Origin: Eurosta solidaginis | Lineage: Eukaryota; Arthropoda; Insecta; Diptera; Tephritidae | Reading direction: 5' to 3' | DNA length: 64,000 bases | NCBI RefSeq assembly: GCF_040869045.1 | Contig: NC_090319.1 | Location: 64,080,779 to 64,144,778, forward strand | Shown: positions 1 to 9,597 of the stretch, one piece after another | Layout: each line of letters starts with the position of its first letter | How positions within the stretch are numbered: the first letter of the stretch is position 1 | Translations under genes and position numbers: made by a program | Notes under the pieces: generated by a model | The model's input: the letters and a program-made list of their open reading frames with translations, nothing else | Database searches by the model: none | What the model was told of the DNA's origin: nothing

Positions 1-146
1 TTACACAGATTTTATTTTGAGTGTATATTGCGCGGCAAGCGTTACCTTAATCGCTCTATTAATTCTATTATGAAGTCGCGACATATATTACGTAGCTTTC
101 TTTCAATGAATTCGTCTATACATTTATCTTATTTTTTAATTCGTAT
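1..146. other. Left-edge flank, no gene seen
   Basis: AT-rich sequence before the first gypsy LTR. It ends with GTAT (143-146), the left copy of the target duplication. No coding or RNA feature is recognisable. Confidence 0.6.
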
Positions 147-749
147 TGTTACGAATATTAGCAACACTAAGGGGTACTGCCATCTCTAAGCCGATGCTAA
201 ACAGTGATGTTATGCACATCCATAGATCAATAATTATGTATCTACATAAACGAATCAATAATTGCGTCTACACATATGTGCCATGTACGTATACGAGCAG
301 CGGAGAATCAATGCACAAATACATGCATATATCTGAGATACTCCTGAAAGTATGCAATGAGAGAAGCAATAAATCGTGCAATTGTAGTTACAGCTGAGAA
401 GTTTGAGAGCGGATGGACTAGTAGATTCTGGAAGTGCCTAAAAGATGCGAACGTTGAAATCAGAGAGTATAAAAGGCAGCAAATGTAGAGGCGCTGGAAT
501 TCAGTTTGAGTTGAGCTATCAAGCAGTTATTGATTAAGCACGCAATCTGGCGGGCAATAGAGAGTTTCATTTGAGCTATCAATCAGTTTGGTTGTCAAGC
601 AAGCTAGTTGCAAAGTATAAGTGTATTGTGAAGTACTTTAATAAAGGCCATTTTTCCATTATTCAATATTGGAGTTATTTATTCAACAGTTTAGTGATTC
701 GAACTTGCCAGAAGGGCAAATAAGAAGATTTGCAAGTAAAATCGTTACA
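147..749 (+). repeat. 5' LTR of gypsy copy 1
   Basis: The LTR runs from TGTTACG to GTTACA. It contains a TATA box (468-475) and a polyadenylation signal AATAAA (640-645), in the order expected of U3-R-U5. It aligns over its whole length with 3295-3897, with scattered substitutions and small indels. Confidence 0.93.
468..475 (+). promoter_or_regulatory. TATA box in 5' LTR
   Basis: TATAAAAG lies about 165 bp upstream of the LTR AATAAA signal. The same element is found in the 3' LTR and in the related LTRs near 32030 and 40950 (minus strand). Confidence 0.7.
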
Positions 750-768
750 ATTGGTGTCAGAAGAGGAA
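750..768 (+). other. Primer-binding site, tRNA-Leu type
   Basis: TTGGTGTCAGAAG starts just after the LTR. TGGTGTCAGAAG is complementary to the 3' end (TTCTGACACCA) typical of an insect tRNA-Leu. The same motif lies next to the 5' LTR of the minus-strand gypsy at 40721-40733. The tRNA identity is from memory. Confidence 0.75.
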
Positions 769-800
769 TTGTTGAATAAATTCCAGAGGACAACAAGGAC

Positions 801-2085
801 ATGGCAAAGTTCAGTGAATTGAAGATCCAGCAACTGAAGAAGGAGTTGGACAGCCGTGGATTGAATACAACCGGCAATAAACTCGAACTCCAGGCACGAC
901 TACGAGAGGCAATGGAATTAAAGGGAATTAACGTGGAAGAGTATGTCTTTCATCTTGATGGCGAGGACACTACAAAAATTGAAGAGAAAAACGAAACATC
1001 GCAGACAGTTACCAGCACAGACTTGAACATGATATTGGCTGCAATATCTGCACAAACGTTGACAGTAGCATCAATGTCGTCGCAATTGGCATCCCAGCTG
1101 GAAGCGCAAGAGGCACGTATAGCAGAAATGTCATCACAAATATCCACAAATATGTCATCACAACTGGAAGCGCAAGAGGAACGTATAACAGAAATGTCAT
1201 CACAAATATGTCTTCACAACTAGAAGCGCAAGAGGCACGTATAACAGAAATGTCTTCACAAATATCCACAAATATGTCATCACAACTGAAAGAGCAGAAC
1301 ACATATATGGCATCCCAACTGGAAGAGCTAAAGACATATATGACATCTCAGTTGGCTGAGCAGTTGAAAGCACAGGGGACCCGCATATCCTCGCAGCTTG
1401 AGGCACAGGAGATAAGGGTAACATCGAAGCTGGAGGCCCAGGATACAAAAATTTTACAGTTTGAGGAAAAAATCGAGGCCGAAGTGGATGCTTTGAGAGG
1501 ATGTATCGAGCAGTTGCACCTAAATCGCCCAGCAGTTTCAGCAAGCAATCCGAAGGTAAAAACTCCATCTTTTGACGTCTCTGTTTCTTCCCAGGTCTTT
1601 AAGCTACAGTTTGAGAAGACCGCAGCAGTGAACAACTGGAATGCTGAAGATAAAGTTGCTGCTCTGTTCGTGGCATTGAAAGGGCCTGCCGCGGAAATCT
1701 TACAGACGATTCCAGAGTACGAACGGAACAGATATGAGGCATTGATGGTCGCTGTCGAGAGACGTTATGGAAGCGAGCATAGAAAACAGATATTACAAAT
1801 TGAGTTACAAAACCGTCACCAAAGAGCGAATGAGACTTTGCCTCGGATGTTGAAAGGTTGGCACATTTGGCAAATGCGGAGGCACCCGTGGAGTACGCCG
1901 AGAGGGTAAAAATCCAGAGTTTTATAAATGGCATACGGGACGTAGAAACGAAGCGGGCGACATATGCAAACCCAAAACCCACATTCGCAGAAACGGTATC
2001 CCACTCACTGACTCAAGAAACAGCGTCGCTTTTGAGTAAGCCCGCATACAAAGCTCATCGCGTGGAAGTAGGCCAGAGTGGGTAG
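801..2085 (+). pseudogene. gag: gypsy gag, broken by frameshifts
   Basis: The reading frame starts at ATG 801 and covers the structural protein of the retrotransposon. Residues 3-40 form a SAP-like helix-turn-helix motif (KFSELKIQQLKKELDSRG), a domain that binds DNA in other proteins. A run of imperfect repeats follows, built on MSSQLEAQEARI and forming a predicted coiled coil (about 1073-1480). The capsid-like region follows at about 1500-2000. The frame breaks near 1205, where an ATATCCACAAAT repeat unit is 8 bp short. It breaks again near 1840, where 10 bp between two TTTGC repeats are missing relative to the copy at 36850-36880, and near 2085. The zinc knuckle continues in the next frame. 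No intact Gag can be made from this copy. Confidence 0.85.
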
Positions 2086-2093
2086 ACGCAATA

Positions 2094-3374
2094 TTGGAGG
2101 CGCTGAAGGGATCGCAAAAGCGGAGTGAAAAAGTTATCAAATGCTTCAAATGCGGGAAGTCCGGTCACATTGCACGTCATTGCGATCTTGGTCCTAATAG
2201 TTCCAACAATGTGGGTGGCCGTAAACGCAAAGCTGGAGGAGATGAGCAAGAGCGAGTAAGAGATAGAGATCGAGAGCTAGATCCAGCTATTGAATGCCCT
2301 GTGATATCTCTGTTGCAAATTGGTAGAAAATCGAGCAGTCTTACCGTCAGAGGGAATGTGGATGGTAAAGAGCATGTATTGACTGTAGATACGGGAGCAT
2401 CTCATTCCTTGATTCGATCTGATTTGGTCTACAGGAGAGTAAAGTCATTACCTGGAGCGAGGTTGCGTACGGTCACTGGCGAGTATAACCAAGTCCGGGG
2501 AGAAGTGATCTGTGAAGTCTTAATTGGGAAGGTCATGGTTTTACACAAATTCGTTGTGGCGGAGATCGTTGATGAAGTCATATTGGGAGTGGACTTCTTG
2601 GTTGACCAGCACATCAAGATCGATATGCAGAAAAGGGTGATGCGTTATGAGAACCAGGAGATACCACTTAACTTTAAGTTGGAGAAAGGGTTCAGTAGTA
2701 ATCGAGTAATGGTGGAGAAGACTCAACAAAGGCCACGAAAGTCAAAAGAAAAGGTTGATGGATCGAATGTGCCAAATAAAGCGAAATTAAAAGTGCCTGC
2801 GAGAAAAAGACCGGCATCGACAAACCCTAATGGACGAACTAAAATGACTGAAAGAATTTTTCAGAAGGAATGCAAGGGTGGTTTCAAGCCAACGCGCACT
2901 ACTGTTGTGAAACGTCCAGACGATAATGATAATGCAAAGTCAATTCGTCAAGTGCAAGCTCTGCGAAGAAGTTCATTGGCCAAACAACAGAGTGCGAGGG
3001 AACGATCAAGACTAATGAGTAGTAAGATGAAACGCAGGTACAATGAGAACAAAAATTCGGAAGGTTTCTTGGAGGGAGATTTGGTACTGTTAAACAACCC
3101 TCACCGGCGGAAAGATGTCCCAGCTAAATTTCGGTGCAGTTGGGAAGGCCCGTACAAAGTTGTGAAGATACCATCTACCGCATACAAACCACTGGGAAAC
3201 CACGGAGTAGAAGAGTGGTACATTTGGAAATGCTGTCAACGTTTAGATCGAGATATTTGTCTGATCGGGACGATCAGACTTAGGTGGAGGGCAGTGTTAC
3301 GAATATTAGCAACACTAAGGGGTACTGCCATCTCCAGGCCGATGCTAAGCAGTGACGTGAATTCGCATCAATAA
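2094..3374 (+). pseudogene. pol: gypsy zinc knuckle and protease fused to integrase tail
   Basis: A single open frame of 426 residues. A CCHC zinc knuckle (CFKCGKSGHIARHC, residues 17-30) is followed by a retroviral-type aspartic protease with an intact VDTGAS active site (residues 98-103). The frame then jumps from a few residues of the N-terminal part of reverse transcriptase (near 2880-2980) to the C-terminal part of integrase (WEGPYKVVK, near 3140). The copy at 31830-41322 shows that RT, RNase H and the integrase core normally lie between. The last 27 codons run into the 3' LTR. This is an internal-deletion product that happens to stay open. Confidence 0.85.
3282..3294 (+). other. Polypurine tract
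   Basis: GGTGGAGGGCAG immediately precedes the 3' LTR, where plus-strand synthesis would be primed. The minus-strand gypsy has an equivalent AGGAGGAGGGCAG next to its LTR at 32402-32414. Confidence 0.7.
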
Positions 3375-3897
3375 TTCAATCATTATGTATCTACATAAAC
3401 GAATCAATAATTGCGTCTACACATATGTGCCATGTACGTATACGAGCAGCGGAGAATCAATGCACAAATACATGCATATATCTGAGATACTCCTGAAAGT
3501 ATGCAAGGAGAGAAGCTATACATCGTGCAATTGTAGTTACAGCTTAGAAGTTTGAGAGCGGATGGCAACTAGTAGATTCTGCAAGCGCCTAGAAGATGCG
3601 AACGTTGAAATCAGAGAGTATAAAAGGCAGCAAATGTAGAGGCGCTGGAATTCAGTTTGTGTTGAGCTATCAAGCAGTTATTGATTAAGCACGCAATCCG
3701 GCGGGCAATAGAGTTTCATTTGAGCTATCAATCAGTTTGGTTGTTAAGCAAGCTAGTTGCAAAGTATAAGAGTATTGTGAAGTACTTTAATAAAGGCCAT
3801 TTTTCTATTATTCAATATTGGAGTTATTTATTCAAAAGTTAGTGATTCGAACTTAGCAGAAGGGCAAATAAGAAGATTTGCAAGTAAAATCGTTACA
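3295..3897 (+). repeat. 3' LTR of gypsy copy 1
   Basis: Full-length partner of 147-749, ending TCGTTACA and followed by GTAT (3898-3901). It differs by substitutions and small indels, so the insertion is not brand new. Confidence 0.93.
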
Positions 3898-3901
3898 GTA
3901 T

Positions 3902-4310
3902 ATATTCTTCAAAGGTATAATGAAAATAAGGTACGGGAGACAAAAATTTATTATAATCTGAAGTTAAAGGGTCGAAACTCTGAGAAGGTGGCACTATGCT
4001 GTTGCACAAGCTGGAAAGCAAATATACAACCTCATGGCACAGTTTATCGATTAAAGTTTTTGTTATCAGTTGAGTACAGAGTTGCCACATCATACATAAC
4101 GAAACAAATAAAATAAAACTTCGACACATATAAAACACACTACAAATTTCACAATACGTATTGCCGAAATAGATTTGGAGCCAAAAAAGGGCAAATATTT
4201 TAAAGAGGGCCAAAAAAAGGGATAAACCGGAATTTTTGGAGGTAAACGCAAGAAAAAAGGGCTAGATCTGGCTCCAAAAGCACCAAACTGGCACGCATCA
4301 CGATATAGTC
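3902..4310. other. Non-coding flank
   Basis: AT-rich flank between the gypsy and the block that is duplicated near 50700. It contains purine runs (4185-4265). No gene or known element recognised. Confidence 0.5.
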
Positions 4311-4677
4311 ACACGTATAGCGTCTGTGTTGACTTATGTATGGGAATTTTTTAAAGTGATATTTTAGCGCTCAATAACAAGAAAATATTGATTTAAAAAA
4401 AATTGGAAAATGTTTATCAAAGCCGCGCTAATTGCGTTCCGCTGGAATATAAACAAAAATCTTGAATTTGTTATTTTGATAGAGCAAAAGTTGTTTGTTC
4501 AGCTCATATGTTGAAATGTTAGCTGGCACTTTTAATACGCAATTCCCCCCAGGCTTATGTATAATGGGCCGAGTGAACAAAAAAATAATATTTTCTTTGT
4601 ACAGCTTTAACTTAAATTTAATAAAATTTTTATTGTGTCAATTCTTTTCTCTTTTTTTTTTCGCATGACCCAATATG

Positions 4678-4686
4678 TATAAAAAG
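4678..4686 (+). promoter_or_regulatory. TATA box of protease-homologue gene copy 1
   Basis: TATAAAAAG lies 74 bp before the ATG, leaving room for a start site near 4708-4712 and a short leader. It is conserved in copy 2 at 51040-51048. Confidence 0.7.
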
Positions 4687-4751
4687 CGCCCACAAAATCT
4701 ATCTTACTTAAGTATAAAGTAAAAAAGCGTTGGAAAAAGTTATAAGTAATA

Positions 4752-5441
4752 ATGAATTTACTGAAAAATTTTACGCTCCTTTTTATCGTCATTCTTGTAA
4801 TTATTGGCGGCACACCTTCGGGCCTAACGGAAAGTCCATATTTCGTTGCAATATATTATAACGGCAAATATGATTGCGCTGGCTCATTGGTGACCTTTCA
4901 AATAGTGGCTACAATTGCGAAATGCGTGAAAAAATTTTCTGTAAAGAAAATGTCCGTTACAGCTGGTGTATACAAATTATATGGAAAACCGGAACAAGTT
5001 CGCAATGTCCAGCGTGTGTATTATAAAATTGGCTTACTTTCCAATAACAATGTAGGTGTGATTAAAGTGAGAGAACCCTTTAATCAGACTCTTCAAGTAA
5101 ACACAATACCACTTTGTACTCAACCATTAGCAGATCACAAAGTAATGCGAGTTAGTGTATATGGTTCAAACTCAGTACTCGAAACTATTTACGTGCCTAT
5201 AGAAAAACGGCAGGAATGTTTGTGTCGTTTCAAACGGATAGGAGTCACTGTACCAAAATCAATGATTTGCGGCTTAAGAAGAAGAAATCTTGATGTGCCT
5301 TCTGGAGCACCGGGCGTTGTGAATAAAGAACTTTGTGCAATGGCAATGTATGATCGGTATGGTTGGCTATATCCGCAGCAATATAAAAATGTATCTAATG
5401 AAGATGTTCGAAGTTTTATACAAAGCAAGATGAAAGATTAA
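4752..5441 (+). CDS. Secreted trypsin-fold serine protease homologue, predicted inactive
   Basis: Single-exon gene of 229 residues. A hydrophobic signal peptide (about residues 1-16) is followed directly by IIGG (17-20), the usual N-terminus of an active S1 chymotrypsin-like domain. The remaining length fits one S1 domain with no clip domain. The Cys42/Cys58 pair around the first catalytic site is kept, but the His of TAAHC is Lys57 (TIAKC). The DIAL-type Asp is replaced (NNVGV, near 100). The GDSGGP motif reads PSGAP, keeping only Ser184. Two of three catalytic residues are lost, so this is a pseudoprotease; such proteins in insects act as binding or regulatory partners, or reproductive or immune secreted proteins. 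The specific role is unknown. TATA box upstream, AATAAA 68 bp after the stop. A near-identical copy lies at 51114. Confidence 0.85.
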   Translation: MNLLKNFTLLFIVILVIIGGTPSGLTESPYFVAIYYNGKYDCAGSLVTFQIVATIAKCVKKFSVKKMSVTAGVYKLYGKPEQVRNVQRVYYKIGLLSNNNVGVIKVREPFNQTLQVNTIPLCTQPLADHKVMRVSVYGSNSVLETIYVPIEKRQECLCRFKRIGVTVPKSMICGLRRRNLDVPSGAPGVVNKELCAMAMYDRYGWLYPQQYKNVSNEDVRSFIQSKMKD

Positions 5442-5508
5442 TTGGAGGGTGTTGTGATGAATCGAGTGCTGACATTATATGTACATATGTAATCTATAAA
5501 TCTTATAA

Positions 5509-5514
5509 AATAAA
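5509..5514 (+). terminator. Polyadenylation signal, copy 1
   Basis: AATAAA 68 bp downstream of the stop codon, conserved at 51865-51870 in copy 2. Confidence 0.7.
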
Positions 5515-5754
5515 GTCACTAAATACGGTTGAAGTGCCATATCTTCACACAGAATTCTCCGATTTTAAAATGGTGTTTTGCATTTGAAAGCTTAGCTATG
5601 TATGTGAGATGGATGATATTTTAATATATATGAATTAAGTGGGGATAGCCCTCATTGCTTTAAATGTATGAAAACATTTATTTGAATCAATTTTTAATTT
5701 ATAATTTATTTAATAATTTGGGAAAATTTTTTAAACAACGTGATATCAGGGCGT

Positions 5755-5935
5755 ACAAGGCGGCAGCTGCTCCGATTACACCTTTTAAATCTCTTCAAAG
5801 CCTTTTCTCCTGGGAGTGGGATTTGAGCCCGCACTCCTACGATAGTTAAAGTGTTGCAAAAGCATTCAGCCATGTCATGCCTTAGTTGTTGTAAACTTTA
5901 TCCCAATTTCCTTCCTTGCATATTTTATTCGTTTG
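5755..5935 (-). repeat. tRNA-like/SINE-like block, inverted relative to copy 2
   Basis: Read on the minus strand, the block has a box-A-like TGGCTGAATGC and, about 30 bp on, a box-B-like GGCTCAAATCC within a GAGTG/CACTC stem. This is the layout of a pol III promoter from a tRNA-derived SINE. The same block is present on the plus strand at about 51995-52135, where the box-A half is deleted. No complete tRNA cloverleaf is evident. Confidence 0.45.
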
Positions 5936-6231
5936 CACAGTACATACTTTGCTTGTAATTATATGTTAAAGTTATGCTCGTTGTTTGTGGCGATTTCAAA
6001 GAAACTGGTATTTATGCTTTTTGTTCTATTTAGGTCCGGTTTTTCAGTACAAGTTCAACTCAGTTTATCAGTTAAACTACGCTGAACCTTATTCTGCAGT
6101 TTTCAGTGTACTTTATCTGAAGTTTAAGCTGAGCTTAAGCGGTCGATCTGGCAGGGTTAAAGTCTAGTTATCCGCTCAGTTATTTGCGTTCGTTCGAAAT
6201 GGCGTCAAATATACCCACAAAGTATTTGGGC
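5936..6231. other. Non-coding; degenerate inverted motifs
   Basis: Contains a GTTCAACTCAGTTTATCAG-like stretch and its loose inverse (6030-6150). It weakly resembles the terminus-like sequence at about 53990-54050 (CTACTGAAAATCCGGGCC). It may be the remains of an old DNA transposon end. Confidence 0.25.
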
Positions 6232-6281
6232 TTAACCCTAGTTCGGCCTACGATTTTTACACCTATTTTTGGCCGACGCAG

Positions 6282-6299
6282 TCACCGCGGTGACTGCCT
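6282..6299. repeat. Short palindrome inside the piggyBac-type MITE
   Basis: GCAGTCACCGCGGTGACTGC is a perfect palindrome near the left end. It is related to the GTCACCCCGG(C/T)GAC motif near the right end, so it may be a subterminal repeat used by the transposase. Confidence 0.5.
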
Positions 6300-6472
6300 G
6301 AAAAGAATAAAATTGTTCAACCCGTTACAGCTGTCTATGACTAAAATTATAAAACCTTATTTTATATTTTTTCCACTTAAAATTCATAAAGTTAAGAGGT
6401 TACGGAAAATTAGTTAACAAAATTTTTTAAAAATATGTTTTTTATTAAAAAATTAAATAGTCACCCCGGTTA

Positions 6473-6956
6473 AGGCTTGGTTTCCTCGAAAGCGGTGCCG
6501 CTATATAGCGGCCGTTACATAGCGTTTGAGTACGTTGTCAAAAATATTGCAATGTAGAAGTAATTATGTGGAAACTAAGAAGACGGTGAAGTTCACCGTA
6601 ACGTAATACAGCGGCCAGGCATAAAACAACCCTGCCGTCAGGACGGTAGAAACTCGTACATCACCGTTTTTTCCCACCGCTATTGTCAAAGCGGTGAATA
6701 TTTTGTTAAATATTTCAAATTATTTATAAAATAAACAACATTTGTGAATTGAAATTTCTTTCTTGCGAGTTTATTAAAAGAAAAATTATAAAAAAACTAA
6801 AAAAGACATGCAAAAATGTAAAATTAACTTTTGCAACTCGTCTGCCGTAACAGTTCGTAGTTTCCAACAAAGCGTTGCCGCTAGAAACGGCGAGTATACC
6901 GGCCGCTCTTTAGCGGTCGTAACATAGCGGTACCGCTTTTGGAGGAAACCAAGCCT
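6473..6956. mobile_element. PIF/Harbinger-type MITE nested in the piggyBac MITE
   Basis: The 484-bp element has inverted ends AGGCTTGGTTTCCTC...CAAGCCT that continue imperfectly through AAGCGGTRCCGCTAT for about 45 bp. It is flanked by TTA on both sides (6470-6472, 6957-6959). A 3-bp TWA duplication is typical of PIF/Harbinger. There is no coding capacity. Internal GCGG/CCGC motifs suggest extended folding of the ends. Confidence 0.75.
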
Positions 6957-7121
6957 TTACTCGTCGCACAAATACGTTGTAAAACAGTTGTTTTTTCGAA
7001 TTAAAATTCATAAAGTTAAGAGGTTGCGGAAAAAGTTAAAAAAATTTATTTAAAATGTGTTTTTTTGAGGGGAGAATATGAAAAAGTCACCCCGGCGACT
7101 CATCGGCCGAACTAGGGTTAA

Positions 7122-7376
7122 GTACCATTAGCGCTCATGTTGGCATACTTGTAAAATCTCAAGAGTTGTTTCGAAACGGTGGCTAAACTCGAGAATCATA
7201 CCGTACTCAGCAAAAGAGGAAATTTTTTATAAGTTGAACAAATTTAATTCCCAAATTGTGGTGCCCTAACTGGACTCGAATGTGAGATTCCATACCACAG
7301 TACTCACGAAAATAAAATAAAATAAAATTAAAATAAAATATATATAATTTATTTTTGATTAATTACACTTCATTAC
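7122..7376. other. Non-coding sequence with AAAAT-rich simple repeat
   Basis: Shared with 52331-52530. Contains an AAAATAAAAT/TATATA-rich tract (7308-7345). No gene seen. Confidence 0.5.
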
Positions 7377-8410
7377 TGCTTCCAATCAAACTCTGGCACC
7401 CTCATCCTGAAATATTGGATACATTGCACTCGTTGCTAAATGACAACAACGGAGGGAGCTTCATTCCCCGACGGGTCGAAAGGCTTAGAGGAGGAACTTA
7501 GTTTTGTCCGGCAGTTTCATGGCTCTGCGAATGCAGACTGGAATCAACAAAAGAAAACTATGCTGTAAAATAAAAATTTATATCCCTTGTCTCTTCAAAT
7601 TTTTTACATCACATGATTTGGCACTGATTTAATGTACATACTGCCATATTGTTCACGACATGGACCATGCACATAACACAACAACTGGACAGCCACTTCG
7701 ATGGCATAAGGTAACTACTGTGGAACCCCAACAACTTTTGGTTGTGACGTTCGAACACAGTCTCAGCTTCAATACAAATGCATCCGAAATTGCCTACAAT
7801 GTACAAAGATGCATCAAAATCCTCAAGTCGCTGCAACGGAGAACGTTGCAGGGCTGCCAAATTTCCCACTTAGAACTGCCGCGGAATATCTTCTTAAGCC
7901 GAAAAAATATTGATTGATGTAGTTGCACCTCCAAGGTAGATAAGTAGACACCTCCATAAGCCCGATGACGAGATGTGGTGTAGTGCAATCCAAAGCAACA
8001 CGAACGCAGAGTCTGTGCTTTCCTTCAAAATCAGGCTCCCGCCTTTGCAGACATCGCCGAAGAAGAGTGCACACTTCCGAAGGATATGCGCGTTACTCTG
8101 CCCCAAAATCGATGTCTATGTATGGCCCCAGCCTGGAGTATAGCACAAACCATCTATTCGTCTGTAATGTGGAACAACAATCTGTAATAGCAACTTCTTT
8201 TTGGTAAAACCATATTGGAATTGCACGATTCCTGACCTCCGTTAGAAGATTTAAAGTTTCTTGAATGTTCTAGCCTATTAACTCAGGCGAGGGATTTGTA
8301 CAACAAAAGTAAGAACCATACATGGACGGACGGGAAAAAGACTATGCCGCCTAGTTCTGTCGCTGATAAACAGGAAAATGTATATGTATGTGTGCTGCTC
8401 TCTGAATGTC
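7377..8410. repeat. Dispersed segment, copy 1 of 3
   Basis: Closely matches about 24895-25855 and 56514-57500, starting at CTCTGGCACCCTCATCCTG. Reading frames differ between the three copies through indels, so it is probably not coding. In this copy the segment joins directly to the last satellite monomer of a Helentron near 8410-8430, whereas in the other two copies a hAT relic follows. Identity unrecognised. Confidence 0.7.
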
Positions 8411-8424
8411 ATCAAAGCAAAATA

Positions 8425-8821
8425 GGGATGTGGGTGGACCAGGGGTGACTCCAGAATGTGTTTGTACGATATGGGTATCAAATTAAAAGTATACATGAGG
8501 GTTTTAAAAGGGAGTATCCCTTAGTTGTATATGTGAAGGCGTTTTCGAGATATCTACCAAAATGTGGACCAGGGTGACCCAGAACATCTTCTGTCGGGTA
8601 CCGCTAATTTATTTATATATGTCATACCACGAACAGTATTCCTGCCAAGATTCCAAGGGCTTTTGATTTCGCCCTGCACAACTTTTTCATTTTCTTCTAC
8701 TTCTACTTCTGGTAGGTGTCACACCCATTTTACAAAGTTTTTTCTAAAGTTATATTTTGCGTCAAAAAACCAATCCAATTACAATGTTCCATCCCTTTTT
8801 TCGTATTTGGTATATTATTAT
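8425..8821 (+). mobile_element. Truncated Helentron fragment (last satellite monomers and start of 3' body)
   Basis: Contains GTTTGTACGATATGGGTATC and the GTATATGTGAAGGCGTTTTC junction found where the satellite arrays end (about 22000, 29450 and 61600). It then continues into the same 3' body up to TTTGGTATATTATTATGG, where the gypsy fragment takes over. Confidence 0.8.
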
Positions 8822-8994
8822 GGTTAGTCGTAAACGCAGAGCAGAAGGAGATGAGCAAATCTCCAAGAACACTCAATCGTCAAACTAAAGCAAGTCAGTC
8901 GCAAGGAGTGACAGCTGGCTCCCACAATTGAATCCCCATATTCTCTATCTCGAAGATTGGAAGAAGGTCGAGCAATCTTACTGTCGGAGGACAT

Positions 8995-9597
8995 GTGGAT
9001 GGAAAGGAACGTTTACTGACTGTAGATAAGGGTGCATCTCATTCCATCATTCGAGCGGATTTAGTCAACAAGAAGATAAGACCATTGCATGGAGCAAGAT
9101 TGCATACAGCCACTGGAGAAGACACCACGGTTATAGGAGAAGTAGCATGTGAAGTCGCAATTGGGAACGTCACGGTAGTACACAATTTTATGGTGGCAGA
9201 GATTGTTGATGAAATCATAATTGGAGTGGACTTCTTAATCGACCAGGGCATCAAGATCGACATGCAAAGCAAGACGATGCGATATAAGAACATGTATGTA
9301 CCACTTAATTTCGGCTACGACAGAAGCTACAGCAGTAAACGAGTGCTGGTGGAAGAGAGTCAGCAAATGCCACCAAAATCAGAAGCAGTCATCTGGGCAA
9401 AGGTTGATGGAGATTGTGGGACAAACAAATTGTGCGTTGTCGAAGCAGCAAACAAATCAGCACCGAACGTACTTGTAGGAAAAACCCTGGCTATGACAAA
9501 ACAAGACGGACGTATTCCCGTAAGAGTACTCAATGAGTTCAAGTCACCACTCAAACTGACCAAAGGAGCTATATTGGGAAGATGCCAAGAGGCTTAA
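8995..9597 (+). pseudogene. pol: gypsy aspartic protease and linker to RT, active site changed
   Basis: The open frame of 200 residues aligns with the protease region of the other two gypsy copies (ASHSIIRADLV, IIIGVDFLIDQGIKID). The catalytic triplet reads Asp-Lys-Gly (VDKGAS) rather than Asp-Thr-Gly, which should reduce or abolish activity. The frame stops at 9597 (CAAGAGGCTTAAG), inside the linker to reverse transcriptase. Confidence 0.8.

Larger units (their letters stand above)
147..3897 (+). mobile_element. Ty3/gypsy LTR retrotransposon, internally deleted copy
   Basis: Two 603-bp LTRs (147-749 and 3295-3897) begin TGTTACGAAT and end TCGTTACA. They are flanked by a 4-bp target duplication, GTAT (143-146 and 3898-3901). 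A primer-binding site follows the 5' LTR and a purine-rich tract precedes the 3' LTR. The interior holds a frameshifted gag and a protease joined to the tail of integrase. Nearly all of reverse transcriptase, all of RNase H and the integrase core are missing compared with the longer relative at 31830-41322. The ends are complete, so the copy could have moved only with help from another element. Confidence 0.93.
4330..5630 (+). repeat. Duplicated block carrying the protease-homologue gene, copy 1
   Basis: The promoter region, coding region and 3' untranslated region match 50707-51985 nearly base for base. The upstream match begins at TTTAAAGTGATATTTTAGCG. A short third match to the upstream part lies at about 49738-49785. 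In the second block a Helentron sits immediately upstream. Confidence 0.9.
6236..7117. mobile_element. piggyBac-type MITE
   Basis: The 882-bp insert begins CCCTAGTTCGGCC (6236) and ends with its exact inverse GGCCGAACTAGGG (7105-7117). It is flanked on both sides by TTAA (6232-6235 and 7118-7121). TTAA duplication and ends starting CCC are hallmarks of the piggyBac superfamily. It has no transposase frame. A second MITE (6473-6956) is nested inside. The right end only, one G shorter, persists in the duplicate block at about 52140-52327. Confidence 0.82.

Noticed and set aside
801..2085. Endogenous retrovirus with envelope gene
   Set aside because: In the longer copy integrase ends 12 bp before the LTR; there is no envelope frame.
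6184..6417. 77-codon frame at the left end of the piggyBac-type MITE
   Set aside because: It spans the TTAA insertion boundary and is not kept in copy 2.
7609..8207. Protein-coding gene in the dispersed segment
   Set aside because: The three copies have different frames because of indels; no frame is maintained.
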